Source: Petralouisia muris (GTDB taxonomy: Bacteria > Bacillota > Clostridia > Lachnospirales > Lachnospiraceae). Taken from it: a stretch of DNA of 64,000 bases. Shown in pieces: positions 1-8,964 of the stretch. The notes under the pieces are model-generated. The model was not told where the DNA came from. It worked only from the letters and a program-made list of their open reading frames with translations, and did no database searches. Location: NCBI RefSeq assembly GCF_004793545.1, contig NZ_SRYA01000010.1:53968-117967 (forward strand). Reading direction: 5' to 3'. The translations under genes were made by a program, and so were the position numbers. Every line of letters begins with the position of its first letter. Positions within the stretch are counted from its first letter, which is position 1.

Positions 1-267
1 GACCAGGCTACCGCGGTAACCCAGATTGATCAGGCGATTAACCAGGTATCCCAGGTAACCCAGACCAACTCAGCAACCAGTGAGGAATGTGCGGCTGCCA
101 GCGAAGAATTGTCAAATCAGGCAGCGACATTGCGTCGTTTGGTAGGCAATTACAAGCTGAAGAATTCTGATAATTCATTTGGCAGCATGTCGGATGCCAA
201 TAGCTATCATGAGCCGGAAGAGAATGAGAAGATTATCTCTTTGGAAGGTGATTTTGGAAAATATTAA
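1..267 (+). CDS. Methyl-accepting chemotaxis protein, C-terminal end (partial)
   Basis: Frame 1 is open from the first base to a TAA at 265-267 and gives 88 residues. The start lies outside the window. The sequence is the last part of a chemoreceptor signalling domain: a heptad-like helix with [18 protein letters not shown], the usual end of the MCP hairpin, then a polar tail ending in EGDFGKY. Such receptors sit in the membrane and control the CheA kinase through CheW. The ligand cannot be told from this piece. A second receptor lies at 44131-45816 on the other strand. A strong terminator follows. Confidence 0.85.
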   Translation, partial: DQATAVTQIDQAINQVSQVTQTNSATSEECAAASEELSNQAATLRRLVGNYKLKNSDNSFGSMSDANSYHEPEENEKIISLEGDFGKY

Positions 268-290
268 AAGAAGAATATCAGTGACGACAG

Positions 291-337
291 AAAAACTGCC
301 CCAGGAAGAAGATTTCTTTCCAGGGGCAGTTTTTTTA
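291..337 (+). terminator. Rho-independent terminator after the chemoreceptor
   Basis: AAAACTGCCCC pairs with GGGGCAGTTTT across a loop of about 20 bases and is followed by a T run. It begins 23 bases after the receptor stop codon. Confidence 0.85.
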
Positions 338-340
338 TAA

Positions 341-432
341 GGGGGTTGCCAGGAAATGAAATTTATACACAATATATGGTTGCGACCTAGAGAGAATCAC
401 AATATATATTGTGGAAAATCTTCCGTTTCCTG
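341..432. repeat. Degenerate copy of a long palindromic repeat
   Basis: The left half reads GGTTGCCAGGAAATGAA...CAATATATG and the right half, on the other strand, CAGGAAA...TTTTCCACAATATAT. The same order of blocks occurs in a much better preserved palindrome at 44013-44119. Both copies lie at the 3' end of a chemoreceptor gene. Pairing in this copy is imperfect and it has no strong T run. It ends next to the stop codon of the VOC gene. Confidence 0.6.
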
Positions 433-433
433 A

Positions 434-796
434 TTATACAGGAGTTCCAACTTCAATCAGATTACCATCCGGATCATAGAACCGAACCACCTTCTGACCC
501 CAGCTGTGTTCCATCAGTTTATTGACATAGGTGACCGTTGGATAGAGTTCTTCCAGCTTTTGTACAAAAGCTTCAATATCACGTTCTTCGAAATACAATT
601 CGCAGGAATTGTTCTGTGGGATAATTTCTTTTTCAATGAAATTTTTCCAGATAGATTCCTCCTGGAGGACAAGGCCCTCTGTCAGAATCATATTTCCATC
701 ATTGTCAAGGATAGGAGTAAGTCCGAACAGGTCATAATAAAATTGTTTTGATTTTTCTATATCTTTCACCACGATCAGGATATTTTTCAGTTTCAT
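434..796 (-). CDS. VOC-family (glyoxalase/bleomycin-resistance fold) protein
   Basis: The 120 residues form one complete vicinal-oxygen-chelate unit: an opening strand NILIVVKDIEKSKQFYYDLFG, and the closing motif VRFYDPDGNLIEVG that usually supplies a metal-binding glutamate. The family includes glyoxalase I, dioxygenases and antibiotic-binding proteins; the substrate cannot be named from sequence. The start is supported by GAGGAGG eight bases upstream and by a sigma-A promoter at 885-913. The gene is alone and runs towards the palindromic repeat. Confidence 0.8.
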   Translation of the reverse strand: MKLKNILIVVKDIEKSKQFYYDLFGLTPILDNDGNMILTEGLVLQEESIWKNFIEKEIIPQNNSCELYFEERDIEAFVQKLEELYPTVTYVNKLMEHSWGQKVVRFYDPDGNLIEVGTPV

Positions 797-884
797 TTAC
801 ATCCTCCTCAAGATTATTTGGCAGATCATCAGTTACTTCCTATGTATTGTTTGATAATTGAGCTTCTGAAAATTAATAATTAGT

Positions 885-913
885 ATTATATCAAAGGATG
901 AGATAGGTGTAAA
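885..913 (-). promoter_or_regulatory. Sigma-A promoter for the VOC gene
   Basis: On the minus strand TTTACA and TATAAT are separated by 17 bases, about 90 bases upstream of the VOC start codon. Confidence 0.6.
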
Positions 914-977
914 GATGAACTGTGGCATAAATCATGCATGCTTTTACAACTTTTATATAAAATTAATATTTTTTCCA

Positions 978-1006
978 TTGTATACCAGCCGTACTTTGGA
1001 TATAAT
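978..1006 (+). promoter_or_regulatory. Sigma-A promoter for ktrB-ktrA
   Basis: TTGTAT, a 17-base spacer and a perfect TATAAT lie 38 bases before the ktrB start codon. No c-di-AMP riboswitch is evident in the short leader. Confidence 0.7.
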
Positions 1007-1043
1007 GATATTCAGGGTTTAGAGGAGGAAAGAAGGAGACAAG

Positions 1044-2378
1044 ATGACGCGAAGACTCAGCAGGGTACAGACCATTGCCCTGGGATTTTTATTGATTATT
1101 GCGGCGGGAACAATTTTGCTGCTGCTGCCGGCTGCTTCCAGAAACGGGGAAAGCGTAGGATTTTTAAATGCGCTGTTTACGGCCACCAGCAGCACCTGCG
1201 TAACGGGATTGGTGACAGTGGATACTTATACCAACTGGACGCTGTTTGGGCAGATAGTGATTCTTCTGCTGATACAGGTGGGCGGATTGGGGTTTATCAG
1301 TATCGGGGTGTTTTTCGCCATTTTTCTGAAGCGGAGAATCGGGCTGAAGGAACGGAATCTGATTCAGGAAAGCGTCAATACGCTTCAGATTGGCGGAACC
1401 GTGCGTCTGGTAAGGAAAATAGTCTGCTACAGTATCGTTATTGAGGGAACAGGCGCTTTGCTTTTAATGATACGTTTTATCCCGGAATTTGGTTGGGCAA
1501 AGGGAATCTGGTACGGAATTTTCCATTCGGTTTCCGCATTCTGCAACGCCGGATTTGATCTGATGGGGCAGTTTGAACCTTATGGTTCCCTGATCAGATA
1601 TTATGATGACATGCTGGTAAATGTTGTAATCATGCTGTTGATTATTATCGGGGGAATCGGCTTTATTGTGTGGGATGATATTTCCGTTCATAAATGGAAA
1701 GTGAACAAATATTTGCTGCATACAAAGATTGTCCTTATGATGACGTTGGCGCTGATTCTGGGGGGAAGCCTATGCTTCTATCTGTTTGAGCGGGAAAATC
1801 TTCTGGCAGGCATGGATGCGAAAGGGCAGATCCTTTCCTCTGTTTTCGGTGCAGTAACTCCCCGGACGGCTGGGTTCAACACTGTGGATACCGGGGCGTA
1901 TTCGGAAGGGACAAGGCTTTTGACAGTGGTTTTGATGTTTATCGGAGGAAGCCCGGGCTCCACAGCGGGAGGAGTGAAAACCACTACGATGATGGTGATA
2001 CTTCTGTATATATGGTCTAATCTGAGGAATAAGCGGGGACTTAATATTTTTGGAAGAAGGCTGGATGAGGATTCCGTTAAAAAAGCCAGCACCGTATTTT
2101 TTATCAATTTGCTGCTGGCCGCTGTTTCAGCTTTACTGATGAGCGGATTGGAACAAAGCTTGCCGCTGTCAGATATTTTGATGGAGACGTTTTCCGCAAT
2201 CGGGACAGTGGGAATTTCAACGGGAATTACCAGAGACATTACAATATGGTCCAAATATCTGCTGATTTTACTGATGTATAGCGGGAGAATTGGAAGTATG
2301 TCATTTGCCCTGTCATTTACGGAGAAAAAACAGGGGTCGCTGGTGCAATTACCCATAGAGCGGATTACAATCGGATAG
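1044..2378 (+). CDS. ktrB: Potassium uptake transporter, membrane subunit (TrkH/KtrB family)
   Basis: This 444-residue membrane protein has the four selectivity-filter loops of the SKT superfamily, each with its filter glycine: TCVTGL at 51-56, CNAGFD at 167-172, TPRTAGFNT at 272-280 and GTVGISTGI at 387-395. The length fits KtrB rather than the longer TrkH. It forms the K+ (often Na+-coupled) pore and works with the cytoplasmic nucleotide-binding ring encoded by the next gene, 10 bases away. The start follows AAGGAG. Confidence 0.93.
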   Translation: MTRRLSRVQTIALGFLLIIAAGTILLLLPAASRNGESVGFLNALFTATSSTCVTGLVTVDTYTNWTLFGQIVILLLIQVGGLGFISIGVFFAIFLKRRIGLKERNLIQESVNTLQIGGTVRLVRKIVCYSIVIEGTGALLLMIRFIPEFGWAKGIWYGIFHSVSAFCNAGFDLMGQFEPYGSLIRYYDDMLVNVVIMLLIIIGGIGFIVWDDISVHKWKVNKYLLHTKIVLMMTLALILGGSLCFYLFERENLLAGMDAKGQILSSVFGAVTPRTAGFNTVDTGAYSEGTRLLTVVLMFIGGSPGSTAGGVKTTTMMVILLYIWSNLRNKRGLNIFGRRLDEDSVKKASTVFFINLLLAAVSALLMSGLEQSLPLSDILMETFSAIGTVGISTGITRDITIWSKYLLILLMYSGRIGSMSFALSFTEKKQGSLVQLPIERITIG

Positions 2379-2388
2379 GAGGAAGAGG

Positions 2389-3036
2389 ATGAAATCAATT
2401 CTGGTAATCGGAATCGGAAGATTCGGGAAGCATTTATGTGAAAATCTGGTAAAAAACGGCAACGATGTGATGGCGGTAGATCAGGTGGAAGAAAAACTGG
2501 AGGATATTCTGCCCATTGTCACCAGTGCGAAAATTGCAGACTGTACCAAAGAAGAGGTATTGCGCAGCTTCGGCGTCGGCAACTTTGATATCTGCTTCGT
2601 GTGTATTGGGACGAATTTTCAGAGCAGCCTGGAAATTACCAGTTTGTTGAAAGAGTTAGGCGCAGCCTGTGTAATCAGCAAGGCCACCAGAGATATTCAG
2701 GCGAAATTCCTTCTGAGAAACGGAGCGGACGAGGTAGTTTATCCTGACAGAGATATTGCAAAGCGCATGGCAGTGAAGGTCAGCGCAAATCATGTGTATG
2801 ATTATCTGGAGTTTGGAGAGTATTCCATTTATGAGATACAACCCTTGGATGAGTGGATTGGAAAATCTATCAAAGAAATGAATTTCCGCGTGAAATACAA
2901 TGCCAATATTCTGAGCATTAAGCAGAATGGGAAGAGTAGTCTGCTCCCAAGTGCAGATCATGTGTTCCAGAAGGACGAACATTTGATGATCATTGGTGAG
3001 AATAAAGACATCAAAGGGATCTTGAAGCGTTTGTAA
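2389..3036 (+). CDS. ktrA: Potassium uptake regulatory subunit (TrkA/KtrA family)
   Basis: The 215-residue protein starts with a Rossmann RCK_N domain (VIGIGRFGKHLCENL, GxGxxG nucleotide motif at about residues 7-12, acidic end of strand 2 at VDQ) and ends with a TrkA_C domain that in relatives binds c-di-AMP. In this family the cytoplasmic octamer gates KtrB through ATP/ADP. It is the distal gene of a two-gene operon with the membrane subunit. Confidence 0.92.
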   Translation: MKSILVIGIGRFGKHLCENLVKNGNDVMAVDQVEEKLEDILPIVTSAKIADCTKEEVLRSFGVGNFDICFVCIGTNFQSSLEITSLLKELGAACVISKATRDIQAKFLLRNGADEVVYPDRDIAKRMAVKVSANHVYDYLEFGEYSIYEIQPLDEWIGKSIKEMNFRVKYNANILSIKQNGKSSLLPSADHVFQKDEHLMIIGENKDIKGILKRL

Positions 3037-3093
3037 AGGACTAATCTGCCAGAATTTGTCATATAATATACGAAGGATAAAGGAAGAAAAAGG

Positions 3094-3639
3094 ATGTTGC
3101 AATTTATTGCGGAGCTTGACGGCAGGATTTTGCTGTTTATCCAGGAATTTTTACGTTTTGAATGGCTGAACCCCATTGTTTTGTTTCTCACCAGCCTTGG
3201 AAATGCAGGAGCTGTATGGATACTGCTTACGGCGCTGCTTATGATACAGAAGAAATATCAGAAAGCCGGAATTTCCATGGCAATCTCGCTGCTGTTGGGA
3301 TTTCTTTTGACAAACGTGCTGCTGAAGAACTGGGTATGCCGCCCAAGACCCTATGTTATGATACCAGAGCTGGATGCGCTGGTAACGGCTATGGATTGGT
3401 CGTTCCCCTCCGGACATTCCACCAGTTCCATGGCGGCTGCTGCAGTGATGTTTTGCAGGACGCCGCGGAAAATGGGGATTCCTGCAATGGCGCTGGCGGT
3501 GCTGATTTGCCTGTCCAGACTGTATGTGGGCGTCCACTATCCCTCGGATGTGATCTGCGGTGCAGGGATAGGGGTACTGGCTGCGGTCTGCGCTCTGCGG
3601 CTTACCAGGGATAAGAATGAGAAACTGACAATATCATAA
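3094..3639 (+). CDS. PAP2-family phosphatase (undecaprenyl-diphosphatase-like)
   Basis: The 181 residues hold the three PAP2 motifs in order: KNWVCRPRP, then PSGHS (about residues 106-110), then RLYVGVHYPSDV with the catalytic histidine. Several hydrophobic helices place it in the membrane. Bacterial members of this size recycle undecaprenyl diphosphate (BcrC/YbjG type) or dephosphorylate lipids; the substrate is inferred only. The gene follows ktrA by 57 bases and may share its transcript. Confidence 0.85.
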   Translation: MLQFIAELDGRILLFIQEFLRFEWLNPIVLFLTSLGNAGAVWILLTALLMIQKKYQKAGISMAISLLLGFLLTNVLLKNWVCRPRPYVMIPELDALVTAMDWSFPSGHSTSSMAAAAVMFCRTPRKMGIPAMALAVLICLSRLYVGVHYPSDVICGAGIGVLAAVCALRLTRDKNEKLTIS

Positions 3640-3644
3640 GCGCA

Positions 3645-3666
3645 GCTGTTCTGATTTCAGAACAGC
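3645..3666 (+). other. Intercistronic hairpin
   Basis: GCTGTTCTG and CAGAACAGC form a perfect nine-base stem with a four-base loop just after the PAP2 gene. There is no T run, so it is more likely an RNA-stability or processing hairpin than a terminator. Confidence 0.5.
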
Positions 3667-3696
3667 GATAGCGGAATTAAGAAAAGAGGAAAAGCT

Positions 3697-4218
3697 ATGC
3701 CCCAGGGAAATCCCAGACCGGGAGAATTTTATTTACATTTTAAAGAGAAATTATATCAGGTGCTTACTGTTGCAAAGCACTCGGAAACAGGGGAGGAACT
3801 AGTCATTTATCAGGCACTGTACGGTGAATTCCAGACGTATGCAAGGCCCCTTGAAATGTTTGTCAGTCCGGTAGATAAAGAAAAGTATCCGGACGCCCGG
3901 CAGGATTACCGCTTTCAGCTGGCGGAACTGACTAAGACAAAGGCGCAGGAAAATGTCCCAAAAGAACAGAAAAAGTTTTTGGCGCCGGAGCGTACGGCGG
4001 AAGAGAAAATGATGGCCTTTTTTGACGCAGGAACCATGGAAGAAAAGTATGAGATTTTATTGGATATGCGTCAGGACGTTACAGATAGGATGATTAATAA
4101 CATGGCGGTTGTGTTGGATGTGGTCATTGAAGAGGGGCCGTTAGATCAACGTTATGAGGAACTGAAAACCTGTGTGTGCACCTTTCAGAAATATGAGGTA
4201 GAACGAACGTCCCGATAA
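3697..4218 (+). CDS. DUF1653-domain protein with C-terminal extension
   Basis: Residues about 5-70 are a DUF1653 domain, seen in [14 protein letters not shown], the [16 protein letters not shown] core and RPLEMF. The function of the domain is not established. The remaining 100 residues are a charged, helical tail ([21 protein letters not shown] onwards) that I do not recognise. No signal peptide or membrane segment is seen, so it is cytoplasmic. A terminator follows at once. Confidence 0.75.
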   Translation: MPQGNPRPGEFYLHFKEKLYQVLTVAKHSETGEELVIYQALYGEFQTYARPLEMFVSPVDKEKYPDARQDYRFQLAELTKTKAQENVPKEQKKFLAPERTAEEKMMAFFDAGTMEEKYEILLDMRQDVTDRMINNMAVVLDVVIEEGPLDQRYEELKTCVCTFQKYEVERTSR

Positions 4219-4222
4219 CAAG

Positions 4223-4248
4223 AAAAGGAGGTTGCCCCTCCTTTTTTT
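4223..4248 (+). terminator. Rho-independent terminator
   Basis: AAAAGGAGG and CCTCCTTTT pair around a short loop and are followed by a T run, five bases after the DUF1653 stop. It separates this gene from the pyr cluster. Confidence 0.85.
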
Positions 4249-4316
4249 CTATGCTAAAATAGAGATACAAAAGAAGGTTCAGATGAATTATAATTCAGAA
4301 AGGATTCGATACAGGT

Positions 4317-5600
4317 ATGTTGCTTTTAATTAAAAATGGAACGGTAATTAATCCGGGAGACAGGACGGAAGTAAAAGCAGATGTTCTTGTGGAAGACGGA
4401 GTGATTAAAAAAATCGCTCCAAAGCAGACAATTAAGGCTGACCGCATGATTGATGCAAAGAATTGCTATGTAATGCCGGGATTTATAGATATGCACGTGC
4501 ACCTGCGTGATCCGGGAATGGAGCATAAAGAGACCGTGGATACGGGCGTAAGGGCGGCAGTGCACGGCGGTTTTACCACTGTGGTGGCAATGCCAAATAC
4601 CAAGCCCGTCGTGGATAATGCAGATGTGGTGAACTATGTGCATAATAAGGCGAAAAATATAGGACTGGCCCAGGTGCTTCAGGCAGGCGCTGTCACCAAA
4701 GGCCAGCGGGGGGAAGAACTGTCAGATATTGAGGGAATGGTGGAAGCAGGAATTCCTGCCATCAGTGAAGACGGGAAATCTGTGATGGACGCACAATTGT
4801 ACCGGGAGGCAATGACCATTGCTGTGAAGTATGATATTCCGGTGCTTGCCCATTGTGAGGATATTAATCTGGTAAACGGCGGAGTGGTGAATGCGGATGA
4901 TGTCACAGAGAAGATGCGGCTGAAAGGCATCAGCAATGCGGTGGAGGATACGATTGCAGCCAGGGATATTCTGCTGTCGAAGGAGACCGGCGCGGCCCTT
5001 CATCTGTGTCACTGTTCCACAAAGGACAGTGTGAAAATGGTGGAAATGGCGAAGAAAGCAGGAATCCGCGTGACGGCGGAGGTCTGTCCGCATCATTTTA
5101 TATTGACAAGCAGCGATATGAAAGAAAATGACGCCAATTATAAAATGAATCCTCCTTTGCGCACCAGGGAGGATGTGGAAGCTTTACGAAAAGGGCTGAA
5201 AGCAGATATTATGGATGTGATTGCCACAGATCATGCCCCCCATACGGCCATTGAAAAAGGAGTGGGAATCAAAAAAGCGCCTTTTGGGATTGTGGGCCTG
5301 GAGACGGCAGCAGCGTTAACCATGACAGAGTTAGTGGACAAGGGATGGCTTACCATTATGCAGATGGCTGAGAAAATGAGTTATAATCCGGCTCAGATTC
5401 TGGGTCTTGACAAAGGCATGGTAGAAGAGGGAAAAGCAGCGGATCTTGTAATTTTTGATCCAAGCAGAGAATCCATGATTGACCCGGCAGATTTCCGTTC
5501 AAAAGGAAAAAACACGCCTTTTACAGGAATGAAAGTGAAAGGAATGGTTATGGCAACGATTGTGGCAGGCAAAATAGTATACGAAAAAACAGAAAAGTGA
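4317..5600 (+). CDS. pyrC: Dihydroorotase
   Basis: Catalyses the reversible ring closure of N-carbamoyl-L-aspartate to dihydroorotate in pyrimidine synthesis. The 427-residue length and the sequence fit the Bacillus-type (class I) enzyme of the amidohydrolase superfamily. Zinc-binding HVH is at residues 60-62 in FIDMHVHLRDPG, further metal histidines are in LAHCED and CPHH, and the catalytic aspartate is in DHAPH at 305-309. It heads a pyrC-pyrF-pyrK-pyrD cluster with all genes on one strand and short gaps. I see no PyrR-type attenuator in front of it. Confidence 0.95.
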   Translation: MLLLIKNGTVINPGDRTEVKADVLVEDGVIKKIAPKQTIKADRMIDAKNCYVMPGFIDMHVHLRDPGMEHKETVDTGVRAAVHGGFTTVVAMPNTKPVVDNADVVNYVHNKAKNIGLAQVLQAGAVTKGQRGEELSDIEGMVEAGIPAISEDGKSVMDAQLYREAMTIAVKYDIPVLAHCEDINLVNGGVVNADDVTEKMRLKGISNAVEDTIAARDILLSKETGAALHLCHCSTKDSVKMVEMAKKAGIRVTAEVCPHHFILTSSDMKENDANYKMNPPLRTREDVEALRKGLKADIMDVIATDHAPHTAIEKGVGIKKAPFGIVGLETAAALTMTELVDKGWLTIMQMAEKMSYNPAQILGLDKGMVEEGKAADLVIFDPSRESMIDPADFRSKGKNTPFTGMKVKGMVMATIVAGKIVYEKTEK

Positions 5601-5631
5601 TAATTTAATTCAAATAAAAGAGAGGACCGAC

Positions 5632-6561
5632 ATGATTAACAAATTAACAGTGAAGATTCAGAAAACGCATGCTCCCATTGTGGTAGGCTTGGACCCTATG
5701 TTGGATTATATTCCGGAGCATATTCAGAAAAAAGCATTTCAGGAGAAAGGAGAGACTCTGGAGGGAGCGGCAGAAGCGATCTGGCAGTTTAACAAAGAAA
5801 TTGTGGATTATACCTGGGATTTGATTCCTGCCGTAAAGCCTCAAATTGCAATGTATGAGCAGTTTGGAATTCCCGGTCTTGCGGCTTTTAAAAAGACTGT
5901 GGATTACTGCCATGAAAAAGATCTGGTGGTAATCGGAGATGTAAAACGGGGAGATATCGGTTCCACTTCTGCAGCGTATGCCGCAGGGCATATCGGAACC
6001 GTAACAGTGGGAAGCCAGGCATATCATCCTTTTGATGAAGATTTTATTACGGTGAATCCTTATCTGGGAACAGATGGGGTGAAACCTTTTGCAGAAGTGT
6101 GCCGTAAGGAACAAAAGGGATTATTTATTCTGGTGAAAACCTCCAATCCTTCCAGTGGGGAATTTCAGGACAGGCTCATTGACGGAAGACCCTTGTATGA
6201 GCATGTAGGGGAAAAAGTAGCTCAGTGGAGTGCAGAGTGTATGGGAGAATCTTACAGTTATATAGGGGCTGTAGTAGGGGCGACTTATCCCGAAATGGGT
6301 AAAGTATTAAGAAAAATTATGCCGAAAAGTTATATTCTGGTGCCCGGATACGGTGCACAGGGCGGAAAAGGGGCTGATTTGGTGCACTTTTTTAATGAGG
6401 ATGGTCTGGGAGCAATTGTAAATTCTTCCAGAGGAATCATTGCGGCCTATAAACAGGAAGCGTATGCCAAATTCGGGCCGGAACACTTTGGAGAAGCGTC
6501 CAGGGCGGCAGTGGAAGATATGAGAAAGGATATAGACGGAGCATTGCAGAGCGCACTTTGA
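5632..6561 (+). CDS. pyrF: Orotidine 5'-phosphate decarboxylase (long, type 2 form)
   Basis: Decarboxylates OMP to UMP, the last step of the de novo pathway. The catalytic motif GDVKRGDIGST is at residues 102-112 with the lysine at 105. At 309 residues it belongs to the longer type 2 group, not the 230-240 residue E. coli/Bacillus form. VGLDP near the N terminus and the later VPGYGAQGG phosphate loop also fit. It lies 31 bases after pyrC. Confidence 0.95.
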   Translation: MINKLTVKIQKTHAPIVVGLDPMLDYIPEHIQKKAFQEKGETLEGAAEAIWQFNKEIVDYTWDLIPAVKPQIAMYEQFGIPGLAAFKKTVDYCHEKDLVVIGDVKRGDIGSTSAAYAAGHIGTVTVGSQAYHPFDEDFITVNPYLGTDGVKPFAEVCRKEQKGLFILVKTSNPSSGEFQDRLIDGRPLYEHVGEKVAQWSAECMGESYSYIGAVVGATYPEMGKVLRKIMPKSYILVPGYGAQGGKGADLVHFFNEDGLGAIVNSSRGIIAAYKQEAYAKFGPEHFGEASRAAVEDMRKDIDGALQSAL

Positions 6562-6597
6562 GTTGTTTTGCAGCAGAATTAGATTCAGGAGAAGGTT

Positions 6598-7365
6598 ATG
6601 GCAGACAAATTTAAAGAACAGGCAGTTATTATCCGTCAGGAAGAAATTTCCAGCGGAATTTACAGTATGTGGCTGAAAACAGATAAAATTGCAGGACAGG
6701 CAAAACCGGGGCAGTTTTTGTCTGTGTATTGCCGTGAAGGGAGCAGGCTTTTGCCACGTCCCATCAGTTTGTGTGAAATAGACCAAGAGGATCAGGCGGT
6801 TCGGATTGTATACCGTGTTGCAGGAAAAGGAACTGAGGAATTGTCAGAGATGAGAACCGGAGGAAGCTTGGAGGTGGTAGGGCCACTGGGCAACGGGTTT
6901 CCGCTAAAAGAGAAAAAAGCATTTTTGATTGGGGGCGGCATTGGGATTCCGCCTATGCTGCAATTGGCAAAAGAGCTGCAATGTGAGAAGCAGATAATTT
7001 TGGGATATCGGGATTCCCTGTTTTTGCAGAAGGAATTTAAAAGACAGGGAAAATTGTATGTGGCAACGGAAGACGGAAGCTTTGGCGTTGAGGGGAATGT
7101 GCTGGACGCCATTCGGGAAAACGGACTGGATGCGGAGATTATTTATGCCTGCGGGCCCGCGCCTATGTTGCGGGCAGTGAAAGCTTACGCCAGGGAAAAG
7201 AAAATCGAATGCTGGGTTTCTCTGGAAGAGCGGATGGCTTGCGGAATCGGCGCATGTCTGGGGTGCGTCTGTCAGTCCAGAGAAAAGGACAGCCATACCA
7301 ATGTAAATAACAAAAGGATTTGCAAGGAAGGCCCGGTATTCCGTGCAGAGGAGGTGGAGTTTTAA
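6598..7365 (+). CDS. pyrK: Dihydroorotate dehydrogenase electron-transfer subunit
   Basis: The FAD/[2Fe-2S] subunit that passes electrons from dihydroorotate oxidation in PyrD to NAD+. A ferredoxin-reductase FAD domain with RPIS (residues 54-57) is followed by an NAD domain with GGGIGIPPM, then the iron-sulphur cysteines 215, 220, 223 and 242 in CGIGACLGC and the later RICKEGP. The stop codon overlaps the pyrD start (TAATG), so the two subunits are translationally coupled. Confidence 0.95.
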   Translation: MADKFKEQAVIIRQEEISSGIYSMWLKTDKIAGQAKPGQFLSVYCREGSRLLPRPISLCEIDQEDQAVRIVYRVAGKGTEELSEMRTGGSLEVVGPLGNGFPLKEKKAFLIGGGIGIPPMLQLAKELQCEKQIILGYRDSLFLQKEFKRQGKLYVATEDGSFGVEGNVLDAIRENGLDAEIIYACGPAPMLRAVKAYAREKKIECWVSLEERMACGIGACLGCVCQSREKDSHTNVNNKRICKEGPVFRAEEVEF

Positions 7366-8267
7366 TGAACACAAAAGTGAATTTGGCAGGCGTTACATTG
7401 AAAAATCCCGTAATGACAGCTTCAGGAACTTTTGGATCCGGAGCGGAATATGCGGAATTTGTGGATTTGAATAAGCTGGGGGCGGTGGTGACAAAAGGTG
7501 TTGCCAATGTGCCCTGGGAGGGCAATCCCACGCCCAGGATTGCAGAGACCTACGGCGGAATGCTCAATGCAGTGGGACTTCAGAATCCGGGCATTGATAT
7601 GTTTGTGGCGCGAGATATTCCTTTTTTGACCAAATATGACACAAAAATTATCGTAAATGTATGCGGCAGAACCGCGGAGGATTACTGCGAGGTGGTAAGG
7701 CGTCTGGCAGAACAGCCGGTGGATATGCTGGAAATCAATATTTCCTGCCCTAATGTGGAAGCGGGAGGCATTGCTTTTGGACAGAATCCGAAAACCGTAG
7801 AGGCTATCACAAAAGAAGTGAAAAAATATGCCAAACAGCCGATTATTATGAAATTAAGCCCCAATGTCACTGATATTACTGAGATGGCAAGGGCGGCGGA
7901 AGCAGGAGGGGCAGATGCGGTTTCCTTAATCAATACTATTACCGGCATGAAGATAGATATTCATCGAAGAACCTTTGCCCTTGCCAATAAGACCGGAGGG
8001 CTCTCCGGCCCTGCCATTCATCCTGTTGCGGTGCGTATGGTATACCAGACCGCCCAGGCAGTAAAGATTCCCATTATCGGCATGGGCGGAATTGCTGCGG
8101 CAGAAGATGCGCTGGAAATGATTCTGGCCGGGGCTACCGCTGTGTCTGTTGGAACAGCTAATTTCCATAATCCTTTGGTCACCATGGAGATTGTCAAAGG
8201 TATTCGGGATTATATGGAGCATTATGGGGTAAAGGATATTACGGAGCTGATTGGCGGTGTGAGGTAG
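7365..8267 (+). CDS. pyrD: Dihydroorotate dehydrogenase, NAD-dependent catalytic subunit (type 1B)
   Basis: A 300-residue FMN barrel enzyme. The motif NISCPN at residues 125-130 carries the catalytic Cys128 of class 1 enzymes, and its pairing with pyrK marks it as type 1B. The ATG at 7365 overlaps the pyrK stop; an upstream in-frame codon would place the start inside pyrK and has no ribosome site. No clear terminator follows, so transcription may continue into the next cassette. Confidence 0.95.
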   Translation: MNTKVNLAGVTLKNPVMTASGTFGSGAEYAEFVDLNKLGAVVTKGVANVPWEGNPTPRIAETYGGMLNAVGLQNPGIDMFVARDIPFLTKYDTKIIVNVCGRTAEDYCEVVRRLAEQPVDMLEINISCPNVEAGGIAFGQNPKTVEAITKEVKKYAKQPIIMKLSPNVTDITEMARAAEAGGADAVSLINTITGMKIDIHRRTFALANKTGGLSGPAIHPVAVRMVYQTAQAVKIPIIGMGGIAAAEDALEMILAGATAVSVGTANFHNPLVTMEIVKGIRDYMEHYGVKDITELIGGVR

Positions 8268-8322
8268 AAAATTTTTTGGAAATATCAGAAAAAAAGCATA
8301 GGAATTATGGAAAGAGGATAAA

Positions 8323-8964
8323 ATGATTGAAAATTTCAGGTATATCAGCCCATGGAATGATTTTGAAGATGCAATTAAGGAAATGAAAGATGTACTGAAA
8401 AAGAAGCAGGCATATTGGGCAGTTGGGTTTATAGATGAATTTGATTTGTATATTGATAATGCAGCGGCAGAAAAAATGGAAAAAAAAACATTGGACATTA
8501 TATATGATGAAATTCTATATTTGCTGAAATGGAAGTTAGAAAAAAGAAAATTCAGGGAAGATGATATCCGTATGGCAATTTCTGCAGCAGATGATGAAAT
8601 ATCCGAAGAAGAAGAGGATTTACTGGTAAAGGCTGTATATAATAAATTTGAGCTGGTTCAGGATGCATTTGAGATAGATAGACTGATGGCGCGCTATAAT
8701 CTGAAACAGAATACGGTAAGTCCCAAATTGTCTGATTTGAGATATGATATTGGCGCTTATTATATGCCAGATGGTTCCAGTGTTAATTGTGCACATGTAA
8801 ATATGGCATGTAAGAAAAAGCTGAATGGAACTGACAGGGAAAATGGGGAAATTACATTTATCTGTGATGAGGAGGATATTGACTTCTGGATTGGGCATTT
8901 GGAAGAAATGAAACAGAAGATAAGGGAGTGTAAAAATGGAGATATCGCAAAACAAATTAAATAA
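8323..8964 (+). CDS. Hypothetical protein, first gene of the PIN cassette
   Basis: I do not recognise this 213-residue acidic protein. It has no signal peptide and no membrane helix. The first half is helical and charge-rich (DAIKEMKDVLKKKQAYWAV, EISEEEEDLLVKAVYNKFEL); the second half looks like a small strand-rich domain with the pieces DIGAYYMPDGSSVNCAHVN and ITFICDEEDIDFWIGHLEEM. Its 3' end overlaps the next gene by 29 bases. Base composition is more AT-rich than in the pyr genes before it, which suggests foreign origin. Function is unknown; co-operation with the PIN protein downstream is inferred from the tight layout. Confidence 0.75.
   Translation: MIENFRYISPWNDFEDAIKEMKDVLKKKQAYWAVGFIDEFDLYIDNAAAEKMEKKTLDIIYDEILYLLKWKLEKRKFREDDIRMAISAADDEISEEEEDLLVKAVYNKFELVQDAFEIDRLMARYNLKQNTVSPKLSDLRYDIGAYYMPDGSSVNCAHVNMACKKKLNGTDRENGEITFICDEEDIDFWIGHLEEMKQKIRECKNGDIAKQIK

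Noticed and set aside
938..1444. 168-residue open frame overlapping the start of ktrB
   Set aside because: It is a shadow frame with cysteine- and arginine-rich nonsense composition; ktrB on the same strand has clear motifs and a ribosome site.
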